DNA of 64,000 bases from a secondary endosymbiont of Ctenarytaina eucalypti (GTDB lineage: Bacteria; Pseudomonadota; Gammaproteobacteria; Enterobacterales; Enterobacteriaceae): assembly GCF_000287335.1 (NCBI RefSeq), contig NC_018419.1:1240001-1304000 (forward strand), read 5' to 3'. Below the pieces are notes generated by a model. The model searched no databases and was not told where the DNA came from. It was given only the letters and a program-made list of their open reading frames with translations. Both the position numbers and the translations under genes were made by a program. Below are positions 22,534 to 34,650 of this stretch, piece after piece. The first letter of the stretch is position 1. Each line of letters starts with the position of its first letter.

Positions 22534-23007
22534 TCACTGCTCTGGGATGCGCAGGGCGAAGGACGGATCAGCCATGTGAGCGATGTCTTGCTGCTCAGCC
22601 TGATAATTCTGCCACCACCAAGCGCCCGTCAGCCCGATCACTATAAAAACAATAAGCCATGTGAACCCCATCAACCAGCTATCACGTTTCTTGCGAGGCC
22701 TCCCAACTGAGCAGCTTTGTATCGAGTTAATCTGAGCGGTCTTTATCGGCACCTGTTTGGCCATCATTGGCATCAGCTCTTCGTCAGAGATCTGCACCAG
22801 GCGTGCATAGGAGCGGATATAACCGCGCATAAATGTAGAGGAAAGATTAGGATCAAGGTAATCCTCTTCGATATTGCGCACCGTAGATACTTTTAGGCAG
22901 AGGCGCTCGGCAACAGCCTGCTGGCTTAATCCGATATATTCTCGGGCTTGACGTAAGCGTCCTCCCGTAGTAGTTAGTGCGTGATCTTGGAGAGATTCAC
23001 TATTCAT
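22534..23007 (-). CDS. rodZ: RodZ, shortened: cytoplasmic helix-turn-helix and membrane segment only
   Basis: 157 residues against about 337 in E. coli. Residues about 15-85 are the conserved RodZ HTH domain that binds MreB ([33 protein letters not shown]). A basic stretch follows (RPRKKRDS), then one transmembrane segment about 113-134 ending GAWWWQNY. Translation stops soon after it ([13 protein letters not shown]), where E. coli continues into the Pro/Thr-rich linker and periplasmic domain. RodZ links MreB to the rod-shape synthesis complex. The kept part is the MreB-binding and anchoring unit, so it may be a functional minimal form or a pseudogene in progress. Confidence 0.85.
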   Translation of the reverse strand: MNSESLQDHALTTTGGRLRQAREYIGLSQQAVAERLCLKVSTVRNIEEDYLDPNLSSTFMRGYIRSYARLVQISDEELMPMMAKQVPIKTAQINSIQSCSVGRPRKKRDSWLMGFTWLIVFIVIGLTGAWWWQNYQAEQQDIAHMADPSFALRIPEQ

Positions 23008-26000
23008 TAGCTAAGCATTACTGGTACTGTTCTGATTCTGGAAGATTTCACGCAAGCCGGGCGCCATAATGTTGGATGCCACTGGACTAATTAGCTAACG
23101 CGGTGAAACGAATCTGTAAGCATAAACTTTCGTTGCTGATCTGTATCACATATCAATAAACATCCAATGATTTTGCGGAATTTTACAGATGGCATCAGCA
23201 TTAATTTCCGATGCGCCTTAGACTGCAGCAAAACGTCTTTTTAGGAAATAGACTTTAGGTACGATACTCAACGATAGGTCTGGAAGAACTCATGCCCTCT
23301 CACGAAATAGATGAGCTTTCTAGACGATCGGCAACCTCAATATTATCTGTGGATCTCGCCTCAGAAGCACACGTCTTTGGCATATATATATACTGCCTTA
23401 AACCAAATAAAAACGCACTGGAATTATTCGGAACTTCGCGATTATTCTGGGCATTTGTAGGGCGCGCTCATAGCGATTCTATGATGTGTTGCTTCTCCAG
23501 GACCCGCTGTTCATACTATGCCATCGCTAACTGATAGAAGAGGTTATTAACGGTCTCAGTTTAGAGCGCCATTTGTATGTTAGTCCGGAAGACGTCTATT
23601 CCTTCAGCTAGATAAACGAATGCCTCAACCGCAGGCCGATTAGGGGATGAGGCGGTCTCGCTGGTAGGTTTTTTCTCAGTCATTCTTGCCGATCGCTGTC
23701 GCAATCGAAGACCGGGATAAGCAGAATACTTATGAGCCATGTATTTATTGGATACATAATAGTTTTCGACTAGCTAGCTGCTATCAGGGATATCGTTACC
23801 TGATGCAAATAATATGTGGCCTTAACAGCGTCATTCAATGCCGCTTACTAATCATTGTCATCGTCTGTCCTACTTAATTCTTCCACATAACACTCCTGTA
23901 GACTACGATGATCATCTAGTTGTATCTTGCATCGGAATATAGCCACTGAATTTAGTGGAAGAGAGGTTGATACCTGCTGTCTGTTTTAGGAGTAATTACT
24001 ATTACTTAGATGCTAATTTTGACCGAGTGGTTATCCTAATACTATAGCTTTTTCTTAATATTAAACCATCACCGAAGTAGCAATAGCGATTTCTTTTCCT
24101 AAACAGCGCATAATAAAAGAAGTATTAATCGCAATCGCATTATCTCGTCCTTCACAGATTTTCCGGTGATTTTGTCTGCATCAAAACCCGCAGAGCCCTT
24201 TGTAAAAGTGGTTTTTTCTGTGCGATAAATTTCTACAGAGATACTGTCAAGGTGTACTGCGATCCCTGTTAGATAGAGCAGAAGTTTTCATGCTCGATGT
24301 TGTTTCAACGCTTTGCTGCTGGACTGTTTATAAGTCTGTTACCAAATAATTTAAGCCTGCTAGCATGCTAGTGCTCAATGGGGTCTGTCACCCCGTATTG
24401 ACGTTTTTATGCTGATATAAACTATTTTTTTCTTGTCTTCTGAGTTAGGAAAATGTCTAATTAATCTTAGCAGTAGGTTGGATAGTTTAAATAGAGCTTT
24501 AATGCGCCCATCTAACGACTGCAGTGCAAGCGAAAACATAAGTGTCATCGTTAGCACCGTATTGTAGAGAAGTTACATTATCCACCGTAGGCATGGTTCA
24601 CGCATCGATCTCTATTTTTCAAGAAATGACTAGCGTTAGGGCTATTTTGTAAGTTTGCAACTTTTTCTTTTCTATGATGAAATATGAAAATAAATACAGT
24701 CAGAAAATCAATGCTGACTACAAATGTAGATTTATGCAACGCGCTGATTATGACCATGCATATTACATAAAGTAAGATGAAACGTCCTCCTCAGATACGG
24801 AGCGTGACGTGTGGATGATTCAAGGTGTTATTCATGTAACAGATTAAAATGCGAAAAAGATATCGGGGAAGTGCAATGTAGGATATGAATATCGTCTACA
24901 TGATATGTAGCGCTAGTAATTTTAGTCTTTAGGACTCCGTATTTGCAGTCTATCAAGAAAACGTAGAAATAGACTAAAAGATCTGTTTGATGTCAAAGAA
25001 CACATATATACACTTTTTTTTGAAAAAGAATTCTATCCGGGAGAGTTAAGGGAGATAATACTAAGACATTCCCTTACTAAGTCAATACGCCAAAGCCTAC
25101 GTCAAACAGATCTGATAGCATTTAGTTAGCGACAGAGTATAGGCGATATAGTACGTCTTCGATCGAAGATGTGGGGAAAAATAGACTTTGACACGGGGAT
25201 AAAAGTGGCGAAAGTAGCGCCGAAAAATGTTTAAAATACCGCGCGTTGCGAAATCAGGTAAGGCATGTCACCTCAGGCGTCAGGTCTGGACTGGAGGGCG
25301 CTGTCAGCAGCAGGAAGGAAGTTGATATTAATCGAATAACAGCATGAGTTGCAATTTAAATACGAGATAACACTTAAACATGTATGTTCAAGCCAACTGT
25401 CTCACAAAGCGTTAATTTTACTATCGAGCTACTAAAACCTGAAAATAGCAGTGCGTCTAGCATCATCAACCGTAGGGTGGCAGGGGGCTATCAACAACCC
25501 TAGCATTTAGAGCGTCAAATTGTTTTTTGAGACCCTTTAGCGTGTGTACGCATACTAGACCATCTTTCATAGTCATGGAGTAGTGCTTCACATCCCAAAA
25601 GAAAATGAAGCGCTAGAATAGCTTAGGCGACCTTTTCTGTTGCCTATTGCTTACCCATGAGCTACGCGTGGGAATGATCTGGTGTTACGCTTGTCGAGGT
25701 GAATAAGAGTTAAGAGCTATCTTCTTATTATGGCCTTGCACTCGTGGCCAGTATCAAAAAGAAAGGTTTATGAATTTTTCAGACAAGCGAATTCAATTTT
25801 TAATAGCCAGGCAGTCCCCTTTTCTGTGTGAGTCTTTGGTTTGTGATCCCCAGCAAGAGGCTGCACTAAATTTTTTGAGGGCGCTTTTTTGACGGACTCG
25901 TCCCTGTTTCAGAACTCTTTTTTCATTGCAACAGAGATCCTGGTGCGCTCGCTTAGTCAAGAAGATTATTCTATTATGAATAATCTTGATTGCCTGAGCA

Positions 26001-27530
26001 TGCATATTCATCTCAAAAAAGAGATGGGATCAATTTTTATAAATCATTATTAGACAAAGTTGCGCGTGATTGTCACGATCGCGCATGATACGTGTTACTT
26101 GATGGTTATCGCTCATAGCTTTAATTCAATGATGGTATACTTACAATCTAGCACAGGTGACTATAGCTACGCCGTTACCTTCATCACCTGATGAATCAAA
26201 ACTGATGCTGAAAAATAGCGGGTCGGGTAGTAATGTTAGCTAAGGAAGAAATGTATTAACCTAATATATGTTTGATGCAGCAACAGTTTTTAATGATATA
26301 GTGATTTATTAAAACCACTTGACTTTTTAATCACTGAATCGTGATTAAGGTTGTTTTGATGCTACATAGAAAGTGTTATGTATTCCTAGCAGCGTCATCG
26401 GGTTCATTGCTATTTGAGTGTAGTGGTAGTCACATCCAATACCACCATAATCATGTAGCCTCAAAAAATTATCTACAAGTATTTGCATCTTTAATATATT
26501 TGTTTTATTTAGTATGCATAGATCATGCCCCCCACTTGCTTTTCTTGGCATCAGTTTCGCTGCTTAGAGATTAGTTTTAATCCCCATGTTATGCTTTATA
26601 AAATAAAGCTCGCTAATATTTTTCGTCCTACTACCGGAGAGGTTGTAGAGAGTCGATTTTTTCTACCTAAACAAGCGTCATAAGCGTCATGTATACAGTC
26701 AGCAGTGACAGCCGACGTTGCCAGCATTTTCCGTTGCGTTTGCCTTTTAAAATCCGGCAGGTGCTTTGCCGAAATCGTGTTAATAGGCTCTTAATTATTA
26801 CACACGCTTTTATATGTGTCTCGCCATCTACTGTTAGGTGCTGTGTTCTGGACCCAGAATTTATAGATCCGATAAGACCGGACCTTCTATATTAGCGATA
26901 CAACAATCGCAGGTTAATGCTATTAATCAATGATTTAAGAAATTTGTTACCTCTGTTTTTAACATCTTTTAATTTTTGTTGAATGAATCAATGTTATATG
27001 CTCGGATGAGGGCATTGCTGTATCCTTCTCAGCCTTAAATAATGCAGTTAGAATATTTAAGACAACAGCACATCTGATAGGAAAAACGGTTGCTACTAAA
27101 ACGTCATAACATACATGGTATAGCGCTATATTCTGCAATAAAAGTACTGCTCTTGGGCAATATGCTAAATGTAATCAAGATTTGATTAATTTTATATAAA
27201 AATAACGTGATTTAATAACAGGAGAGAGAGTGATGCGCATAACAACGCCTGTTAGGTCTCCCTTTCCACACGCCACCTATCTCTTGTTGTGTAATAGCCC
27301 TGGCAGAGGTTAACGCATTACAGTATTCAGCTTGATCGATTAAACCTTGCTAGGATTTGACAGGGCCACATGTTTACCTTACTGCAGTAATATATGGGTT
27401 TAGGCGCTGCTGCGAAGCAGGATAAGTAAATAAGGAACTGCCAAAAAGTCAAAAATTTTCTGGCGGCTGAGTTTGCACGATATCAGAGTGTGAAAGAACG
27501 CTGCAAGGCATGCAACACTGTGTTGCCGAT
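23008..27530. other. 4.5-kb non-coding region between rodZ and hemW
   Basis: Only short, stop-bounded open frames (up to 80 codons) with low-complexity, unrecognisable translations. In E. coli rlmN lies upstream of rodZ; I looked for its C-terminal block on the minus strand near 23040-23500 and did not find it. Small perfect stems occur (for example CATCTC-AAAAAA-GAGATG at 26011-26028). No RNA gene recognised. Confidence 0.5.
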
Positions 27531-28661
27531 TTATATAAATAGCTCAAGAAGAGAGTTAAGAAACCGCTTTCCCTTGTCTGTGACTTGCCAGTGGCTATCG
27601 CTTTCGCTTATATATCCGGCTGCTAGTGCCTGATCTAGGGCAGGGCGAATAGTGCTTTCCGACAATCCGGTCAAGATGGTAAATTCCACACGCGGGGCGG
27701 CTTCTAGTAGTCGAAAGCGATTCATGAAATATTCAAACGGTAACTCAGACGGAGTAATCAGATAGTGTTTAGCCAGATAATTACTTTGCATATAGCCGCG
27801 AGGGTGGCGAGTTTTCAACGTACGCACTACGGTGCCGTCCGGCCGGGTCAGCTTGCCATGGGCGCCGCAGCCAATGCCGAGATAATCACCGAAACGCCAA
27901 TAATTAAGATTGTGGCGGCACTGGAAGCGTGCCCGGGCATAAGATGATATTTCATATTGGCAGTATCCTGCCGCATTCAGCAGGATCTCTCCGCGTTCGT
28001 AAATGTCGCAAAGCGTGTCATCATCCGGGAGTGGTGGTGGATGTGATCCAAATAACGTATGTGGCTCGATAGTTAATTGATACCATGATATATGCTGAGG
28101 GGCTAGGGCAATAGCCTTGGTTAAATCATTCAGCGCACTTTTAACCGACTGATTCGGCAAGCCGTACATTAGATCAAGATTAACACTGGGGATGCTGAGC
28201 AAGGCAGCCAACCGCGCGGCATGACTGGCCTCTTTTGCACTATGGGTACGGCAGAGACGAGAAAGTTGCTCCGGCTCGAAGCTTTGTACGCCAATAGACA
28301 TGCGATTAATGCCTGCTTCTCGATAAGCCAAAAAGCGGTTTATTTCGGCAGTGCCCGGATTAGCTTCTATGGTAATTTCAGCGTCTGACGCTATCGGTAG
28401 ACGCTGGCGAACGCCATCAAGAAGCAACTGCATGGCGCTAGACGAAAGAAGGCTGGGCGTGCCTCCTCCTATGAACAGAGTATTGATGGTCCTGTTATGA
28501 GTCAGAGGGATGTCATGGTCTAAGTCTGCCAGAAGGTGAGCGACGTATTCTTTATGCGGTAACTCAATTTTCAGCGCGTGCGCATTAAAATCGCAATAAG
28601 GACATTTTTTCACGCACCAGGGAATATGCAGATATAAGCTCAGTTGCGGTAACTTAGGCAT
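27531..28661 (-). CDS. hemW: Radical-SAM haem chaperone HemW
   Basis: 376 residues against 378 in E. coli. Radical SAM motif CVKKCPYC (Cys16, Cys20, Cys23), followed by the glycine-rich [13 protein letters not shown] motif and the HemW C-terminal domain ([29 protein letters not shown]-type block [16 protein letters not shown]). HemW resembles coproporphyrinogen dehydrogenase but is regarded as a haem-transfer chaperone. Its start overlaps the rdgB stop by 8 nt. Needs a [4Fe-4S] cluster, relevant to the loss of ISC in this window. Annotation as HemN would be the usual error. Confidence 0.95.
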   Translation of the reverse strand: MPKLPQLSLYLHIPWCVKKCPYCDFNAHALKIELPHKEYVAHLLADLDHDIPLTHNRTINTLFIGGGTPSLLSSSAMQLLLDGVRQRLPIASDAEITIEANPGTAEINRFLAYREAGINRMSIGVQSFEPEQLSRLCRTHSAKEASHAARLAALLSIPSVNLDLMYGLPNQSVKSALNDLTKAIALAPQHISWYQLTIEPHTLFGSHPPPLPDDDTLCDIYERGEILLNAAGYCQYEISSYARARFQCRHNLNYWRFGDYLGIGCGAHGKLTRPDGTVVRTLKTRHPRGYMQSNYLAKHYLITPSELPFEYFMNRFRLLEAAPRVEFTILTGLSESTIRPALDQALAAGYISESDSHWQVTDKGKRFLNSLLELFI

Positions 28662-29247
28662 GCTTAAGTGCGTCTAACAGAGAAAATAAAGCCTGGCTAC
28701 GGTGGGAGAGCTTCTGCTTTTCTTTTATACTAATCTCCGCTGCCGTACAACCTGTTGCATTCAAAAAAAAGACAGCATCGTAGCCGAAACCATTATTTCC
28801 GGCTGGATGGCGCCCGATCTTGCCGGCCCACATTCCATGACATACCAGCGGCACTGGATCGTTAGCATGACGAAGATAAACGAGTGCGCAGTAAAATTTT
28901 GCACCCCTCCGTTCGTCCGACACCGATGCCATCTCTGCAAGCAATTTGTCTATATTCTGCCGGTCGCTAGCCGCCGCGCCAGCATAACGTGCCGAATAAA
29001 TACCAGGCGCACCGTCAAGCGCATCTACCACTAAGCCTGAATCGTCAGCAATAGCCGGTAGACCGGTGATCTGGGCGGCGTGTCGAGCCTTAAGAAGTGC
29101 ATTTTCAATAAATGTTAGGCCGCTTTCCTCTGCGCTTACTACGCACAGCGCGCTCTGCGCGACTATCTCAATACCGACATCTTTCAGAACTTGCGAAAGC
29201 TCGTGCACTTTGTCAGCGTTGTTGGTAGCCAAAACTACTTTTTGCAT
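28654..29247 (-). CDS. rdgB: XTP/dITP pyrophosphatase RdgB
   Basis: 197 residues from the ATG at 29247 ([17 protein letters not shown]), the E. coli length; AAGGAT lies upstream. An in-frame upstream start would add 11 non-conserved residues. House-cleaning enzyme that hydrolyses dITP, XTP and similar non-canonical nucleotides. Ham1-family blocks are present: [35 protein letters not shown] and ISHRSQAL. The family TGN at the substrate loop is TNN here. Overlaps hemW by 8 nt. Confidence 0.96.
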   Translation of the reverse strand: MQKVVLATNNADKVHELSQVLKDVGIEIVAQSALCVVSAEESGLTFIENALLKARHAAQITGLPAIADDSGLVVDALDGAPGIYSARYAGAAASDRQNIDKLLAEMASVSDERRGAKFYCALVYLRHANDPVPLVCHGMWAGKIGRHPAGNNGFGYDAVFFLNATGCTAAEISIKEKQKLSHRSQALFSLLDALKHA

Positions 29248-29396
29248 AAGTTTATCCTTGATTATCATTTGCCTATGCATGAACTATAGGTATTTTCCCA
29301 GGGGTGCTGAGTTAGCGTCCAAGAAATAAGCAATAGGATGAGGGGTCTCTGAAAGTCCGTTGATCCTGATGTATCTGTAGTAGTTAGGTTTTTTCA

Positions 29397-29596
29397 AAAA
29401 TGATCTAGCTGTTTGCCACGCTTTTTCTCTTGCGAGAAAAAATAAACAAAGTCACCACGTACCTTTTTAACAGCTTCGCTATGATAGGTACTGTGATTGC
29501 AGTGTGCTGTTGGGCGATAGCGATATGATAGTGCCTATTCCCCGTGCGATGGTGGATATGGGGCCACAGCACTAGCGCAGCTACTTGCTGCTACAC
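29397..29596 (-). pseudogene. yggU: Relic of yggU (DUF167 family)
   Basis: Fills the yggT-rdgB gap, the enterobacterial position of yggU. One minus-strand frame reads TAITVPIIAKLLKRYVVTLF and then SREKKRGKQLDHF. This parallels YggU VAITAPP, NSHLVKFLGKQF and KGELGRHKQIKI, with the conserved P-V-D-G-Q-A segment deleted. The N-terminal part is not readable. Identity from position plus pattern. Confidence 0.55.
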
Positions 29597-29601
29597 ACAG
29601 A

Positions 29602-30162
29602 TCAGAGGCGGTACCAAATTCCCGGGAATAGATCCATACCAAGATAATTCAGGGTATAAAGGATAAGGATTAAGACCATCGCTGAAAAATCGATACCACC
29701 AATGGCTGGAAGAACGCGGCGAATTGGATACATCAGCGGTTCGCTTAATTGATACAGCACGACATCTATAGGGCTGTGGCCTTGGGTGATCCAGCTGAGC
29801 AATGAACGAATAATCAGTACCCAGAACACCAATTCGCCTGCTGTTTTCAGTAGTGCTAACAGTCCGACGAGTAAGTAAATGGGCTCAAGGATAAGGCAGC
29901 GCATTTCAATCATTATCAGCAGTGGGAATTTGATGATCGCCAACATACATCCTAGCAGTAGTGAGGCGCTATCTAGCGTTCCGAGGGTTGGCATAATTCG
30001 GCGCAATGGTCCGATAACTGGGTCGGTGATTGTGACGATAAATTGCGTAAATGGATTATAAAAATCGCTATGTGCCAGCTGCATCCAAATGCACAGCAGT
30101 AGCACCATCATATAAAGATCAATGAGTGTTTTGACTAAAAACGTCAGGGTCAGCGTCAGCAT
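29602..30162 (-). CDS. yggT: YggT family membrane protein
   Basis: 186 residues against 188 in E. coli. Two YGGT domain repeats, each with a transmembrane helix followed by a DP(V/L)(I/M)xPIRR(V/I)LP motif: DPVIGPLRRIMPTLG near 47-61 and EPLMYPIRRVLPAIGGIDFS near 140-159. Four or so membrane segments. Function not firmly known in E. coli; linked to osmotic and ion homeostasis. Sits with relics of yggU downstream and possibly proC upstream, the order seen in several enterobacteria (yggS-proC-yggT-yggU-rdgB-hemW). Confidence 0.93.
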   Translation of the reverse strand: MLTLTLTFLVKTLIDLYMMVLLLCIWMQLAHSDFYNPFTQFIVTITDPVIGPLRRIMPTLGTLDSASLLLGCMLAIIKFPLLIMIEMRCLILEPIYLLVGLLALLKTAGELVFWVLIIRSLLSWITQGHSPIDVVLYQLSEPLMYPIRRVLPAIGGIDFSAMVLILILYTLNYLGMDLFPGIWYRL

Positions 30163-30199
30163 AAGAGGTCCATTTCCTTTATCTGGTTAACAAGCGACC

Positions 30200-30345
30200 G
30201 CGTCAGCGGCAATCATTAGAATCACTTCCCCATCTACTATCGGCGCATAGGATGATCACCTGTAGATCGCTCGCACGACAGGATGGAGGACTCCTGCTAC
30301 TCACAGAGCTGTGACGACCCCCAGGCACCTCGGTAATGCCCCCGA
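30200..30345 (-). pseudogene. proC: Possible C-terminal relic of proC (pyrroline-5-carboxylate reductase)
   Basis: Immediately upstream of yggT, where several enterobacteria have proC. AAAATG, a gap, then TCGGGGGGCATTACCGAGGTG-like DNA near 30335-30310 resembles the ProC block KDMVCSPGG(T/I)T(I)EAV, and GTGATCATCCTATGCGCC near 30250 resembles AVIEAMTKC. Needs indels to read. Suggestive only. Confidence 0.35.
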
Positions 30346-31194
30346 GAGGTCACATTTTTCCAAAGAGTGACAAAAGATGTAAGACATGCTGCAGTGGTTT
30401 GCAGTATCAGAGTATGGCGTGTATTTTTCTCAAAAGCTAACACTTGCGTTTCCAGCTGCATGGTTTCTATAAAAAGGAAGAATAAGCCAGTCCTCTAGCA
30501 GCGGCGACAAGAAGGCTATTCATGTCATGTTCGGTTCCAGACAGTACAGTTTCTCTGACGCACGTAGTTTTATAAGTAAACACTGAAGACCCCGTACTGC
30601 TCGCTGAGCCAGTTGTAGTCGGTCAATGGCATGGCGCCAATCGAAATATTTTTCTACTAACCGGTTTTTATTGGACTACAATTGACTGATAAAGTGCTAC
30701 ATAAGACCTGAACCCTGAGACTGCATCTGGACCCGGAGTATTGTTTTTACTTTATTTTATACATCATTTCTCCGAAATCTTTCCGCTCGGCTTCAGCATC
30801 GGATTTCTTTACCGTTACAGGGTTACTTGTGCTGAGGGCACGCAAGGCAATCGGATTAAAATGACAACGGTAATGTTATGCCGTTCATACAGAGGCTTTT
30901 CTAAAAGTGCTGCGGATGCTGGTTAATAATTTTTATGCTTTCATGAGATCATATGGAATTAAATAACACTACCAGAAGTAAACGGTTGTATCATCATCTA
31001 CACCAGTTTTTGACAACACGATAACAGTTAAGACGTCATGAGGCATGTTGCCTAAAAATGATTTATGCTGCTAGTTCTGGGAAATAATTGATCTTTAAAG
31101 CATGGCATCATGCAGTTGAACGGCATACCATAACGGGTTCTCTGGAAATCAGAAGCGTTTTCTACGAAAACCGAACATCAGAACAGCATAATTC
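30346..31194. other. 0.85-kb non-coding gap between the possible proC relic and yggX
   Basis: In E. coli mltC follows yggX. I found no MltC-like patch, and the single 61-codon open frame on the plus strand is unrecognisable. Nothing else seen. Confidence 0.45.
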
Positions 31195-31443
31195 TCAATT
31201 ATGCACCGCATCTTCACTAAACAAGAACAGAACCATTTCCTTCTCTAATATTTTACGATCTTCTAGGTTCAGCATGCAGAGTTTTTTTTCGTTAATTAGT
31301 ATCGTTTGCTGACCTTGCCACTTTGACAAGGCTTCTTTAGAAATGGTATCATAAATTCGCTTACCTAACGCACCGGAATATGTTTGATAATCCTGACCTT
31401 CGGCTTCACGTTTAAGAAAATTACAGTAAATTGTCCTGCTCAT
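31195..31443 (-). CDS. yggX: YggX, Fe(II)-trafficking / oxidative protection protein
   Basis: 82 residues from the second ATG (31443, [19 protein letters not shown], as in E. coli); the first ATG at 31446 overlaps the mutY stop (TAATGATG). E. coli YggX has 91 residues, and this copy ends SEDAVHN where E. coli continues IEGYTPEDKK, so about eight flexible C-terminal residues are missing. The conserved core cysteine in TIYCNFL is present. Known to protect Fe-S proteins under oxidative stress. Translationally coupled to MutY, itself an Fe-S enzyme, as in E. coli. Confidence 0.94.
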   Translation of the reverse strand: MSRTIYCNFLKREAEGQDYQTYSGALGKRIYDTISKEALSKWQGQQTILINEKKLCMLNLEDRKILEKEMVLFLFSEDAVHN

Positions 31444-31445
31444 CA

Positions 31446-32534
31446 TTATGTCTCGTTGTTAGAAATCGAGGGATAGACAGTCACCTTTCGAGGTTGACGC
31501 AATTGCAATAGCAAACGCTTAACTGGCGTCGCCAATCCTACAGCCGGCGGCCGTGCTAAGTTATACCAGAGTCCGCGACGTGCATCTAGGCAGTGTTGAA
31601 TGGTATCCACTTTTTGCCATATGGGTATGATTTTCAAAGCGAAATGGCTAAAGGTGTGACGAAATACAGTCAGTTTTTCGTACTGGTTAGCCCGAACACC
31701 ACGCTGGGTTAGCCAGACTGATAAAGCTTGTGGATAAGTAAATTGTGGAAAGCAAAAAAGACCGCCCCACACCCCCGCCTCGGGGCGTTTCTCTAGCCAA
31801 ACGTGGTTTTCGTGCTGCAGTAGCAGAAACCAAGCAGTTCTTTCCTGCAGGATTTTTTTCGTTTTTTTACCGGGGTACCTGGACCAGGTATGGGAGGCAT
31901 ATGCCTGGCAACCCTGCTGCAGAGGACAAATCTCACATTTCGGCCGTGATCTCGTGCAGATCAGCGCACCTAAATCCATCATGCCTTGGTTGAATTGTGC
32001 AACACCCTTCTGCGGTGTCACCTGTGCACTGTGCTTCCAAAGACGCTGCTCTACATCTTTTTTCCCTGGCCAGCCCGCAATGGCGTAATAGCGGGCTAGT
32101 ACTCGCTTCACATTGCCGTCAAGGATAGGATAATGCTTGTTCAGCGCTAGCGATAATATGGCACCGGCAGTGGAAAGACCAATGCCGGGTAGAGCGTAAA
32201 TAACCTCAAAGTCTTCTGGAAACTTGCCGTGGTACTGCTTGCTAATAAGCTGTGCGGCCTTATGTAGATTTCTTGCGCGCGCATAATAGCCCAAGCCGGT
32301 CCATAAATACAATACCTCATCTAGTGGCGCCGCTGCGAGTTGGTTGACGGTGGGAAATTTAGTTATAAAACGATAAAAATAGGGGATTACAGTCATCACC
32401 TGCGTTTGTTGTAACATGATTTCCGATAACCATACTTTGTATAACGTTTTTTCTAACTGCCAAGGCAACGTTTTTCGTCCAAACCGCTGGTACCATGCCA
32501 GCACGAGTTGCGTGAAAAGTAATGCTTGCGTCAT
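31446..32534 (-). CDS. mutY: A/G-specific adenine DNA glycosylase MutY
   Basis: 362 residues against 350 in E. coli. Removes adenine paired with 8-oxoguanine. Catalytic Glu38 in [10 protein letters not shown], helix-hairpin-helix [13 protein letters not shown] (115-127), catalytic Asp139 in ILDGNVKRV and the [4Fe-4S] ligand pattern C193-x6-C200-x2-C203-x5-C209 are all present. The C-terminal NUDIX-like domain that reads 8-oxoG follows ([22 protein letters not shown] pattern). Keeping this DNA-repair enzyme is notable in a decaying, AT-drifting genome. Coupled to yggX. Confidence 0.96.
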   Translation of the reverse strand: MTQALLFTQLVLAWYQRFGRKTLPWQLEKTLYKVWLSEIMLQQTQVMTVIPYFYRFITKFPTVNQLAAAPLDEVLYLWTGLGYYARARNLHKAAQLISKQYHGKFPEDFEVIYALPGIGLSTAGAILSLALNKHYPILDGNVKRVLARYYAIAGWPGKKDVEQRLWKHSAQVTPQKGVAQFNQGMMDLGALICTRSRPKCEICPLQQGCQAYASHTWSRYPGKKTKKILQERTAWFLLLQHENHVWLEKRPEAGVWGGLFCFPQFTYPQALSVWLTQRGVRANQYEKLTVFRHTFSHFALKIIPIWQKVDTIQHCLDARRGLWYNLARPPAVGLATPVKRLLLQLRQPRKVTVYPSISNNET

Positions 32535-34650
32535 TGGTAAATTAGTACCTGTGAGTACAGATCAGCGTCATTATCCTCATATCACAGAAGATATACCATG
32601 ACATATGAAATTGTCATGACTCATACTTTCTTAATGTAAGAGGGAATGTTACAACATGTATTCTACTGCATGAACATGTAAATTTTTATTTTTACATACA
32701 ATGTAAATATCAAAATATTAGTGCGTGATACAGATATGCTGCGAGTGTATAAAGAGTGAGATATCTATCTTATACTTTTGTCATTATTGTTTCCGATATT
32801 AAAAATTAACACTTTATAAGCAATCCCTATTATATACTATCACCTGTGTTTATTAATACATTATGCTACTATGCATTTATAAGTTTTTGTTAGACAACTT
32901 ATAATCTCTGAAGTGTCATGTGCTAATAATGTCTAACTTTATGCCATTCCATCGGAGAACGCAATAAATTTACTGCACTGATAATACGCGCTGTATTTAT
33001 TTAAAAAATAACTTCATTGTATAGATTCAAGTACTGCAGCTCTATCTGCTCGTTGTATTATTATTTTCTAGATTAGTTAAAGAACTGACATCAAAACTTA
33101 TATATATTATACATGCATCATATATAATATATATTATTTTTATAAATAAAAATGACACTGTTTAGTAAAGTTTGTGCGTGTCTCAGAATAAACACGTCAG
33201 ACAAGGTTTGTTTTTTTATTCGATGATAAAAGTAAAAATAGTGATCGCGATAACGTTACTTTATTAAGGTCAAACTTCATGCAACATAAAACACCTAAGA
33301 CGGTTTTATATTCTATTAAACATTGCTTTTCAAATATACGAGAATTTATAACACGTAAGTCATAAGCAGGGATATGGTGAGAACACAGGGATCTTATTAA
33401 GTGTTTCTAAGAGCCTTAATTTAGGTAAGTGCTTGGATTCTTAATATCGCATTTTTTACTGATAGATGAGCATCATGAAGGCTAAGATGAGTGCATAATA
33501 GGGTTTTGAACCGCACTATATCGCAGTTTTCCTTCATGAGAACTAGGTGATATGACCTTTCCTTGCTCTTCCTAAGCATCATTACTCCTGCTGAACGGTT
33601 TAATGTTCAATCGACCGGTTAACTTCATAGGGACACTAGCAAAAAGATATGCAACCGTATCATATTGTGGATTTTAAATTGGGATAAAGAGCTGCAGTTT
33701 TTTACTTGAGAAAATATCATGATACTAAATATGTGCGGTCAGTTCCTGCAGCCAATAGCTGACCAGATTTTCTTGGATTTCTATTTTATGACACTTGGTT
33801 GAGTCGGTAAACTAGTAATGGTGATATAGAATTAGTCATTGTAAATTCTTTCATGTGCCGGGCTCTCCAGTGCTAGATGGAGCGAATGCGTTTCTTTTCG
33901 TTTCTCAATACTTTGCTTTCAGACGTTCCATGTCTTATACAAAATACTTAATGACCTATGAACTCGATAATCGCATAGGTTATGCTAACCTCAACTAAAG
34001 GTTTTTAGTCTAAATCTAATAACTCCTGACACTCGCCCTGTGAGTACAGGCCAGGCCAGTCCCTTGTACGATGATAACTTTATATGCTTAATGACGAGTC
34101 AAGGAATCTACTATAACGCTTTCAGCGCACCGCAACAAGCCCGCTTCATCATGAGTACTAGGGTAATTGTTCTTGTCTGATTTAAAATTATTCAACCGCT
34201 CTCTGCAAGAACTGTATTTTTCATGCATGCGGCAATACATGCTTTCATCTATGTATACGGTCAGATCGCTGACTTAATTGAAATTCTCGTTAGAAGTAGG
34301 CTGGTAGGTAATTTCAAAATTTGATCTGCTCTTAAGAGCATTGGTTACAATACAGTTTATTCGCTGGGCTATGATTACCTAAAAATCGCTGCGTTAAAAA
34401 TACCTTGTTATTTTTTCAAATCGATTATCTTAAATAATACAAAATCATGCTATTCTGCTATAAAGAAAAGGCTATGATAGTAAACTCTTTACAGCTCGTG
34501 TGTACTTTTTTATAGGCTCTAAGTTAATAACTCTACGTTGTAGAGTTCTATCAACTGACAGAGATGATACAATGATATACTTTTATTTAATACAGTTTTT
34601 TAGAAGAAGATGATACTTTTCATCTCAATCGATTAAAGAGAGGGGAACTG
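32535..34650. other. 2.1-kb non-coding gap between mutY and ratA
   Basis: Very AT-rich, with a run of TATATA-type tracts near 33095-33145. In E. coli trmB (trmI) is divergent from mutY and smpB is divergent from ratA; no readable patch of either was found. No tmRNA signature (no ANDENYALAA-type tag) seen. Confidence 0.45.

Noticed and set aside
25260-25330. Segment resembling the conserved core of 4.5S RNA (GTCAGGTCTGGA... GCAGGAAGGAAG)
   Set aside because: The order and spacing of the SRP RNA core are wrong and no enclosing long hairpin forms.
25793-26895. Cluster of 67-77-codon frames on both strands
   Set aside because: Overlapping frames with unrecognisable composition in an AT-rich gap; no ribosome sites or neighbours to support them.
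33095-33145. TATATA-rich tract as a replication origin or DnaA region
   Set aside because: No DnaA boxes or origin-linked genes nearby; simple AT-rich decay explains it.
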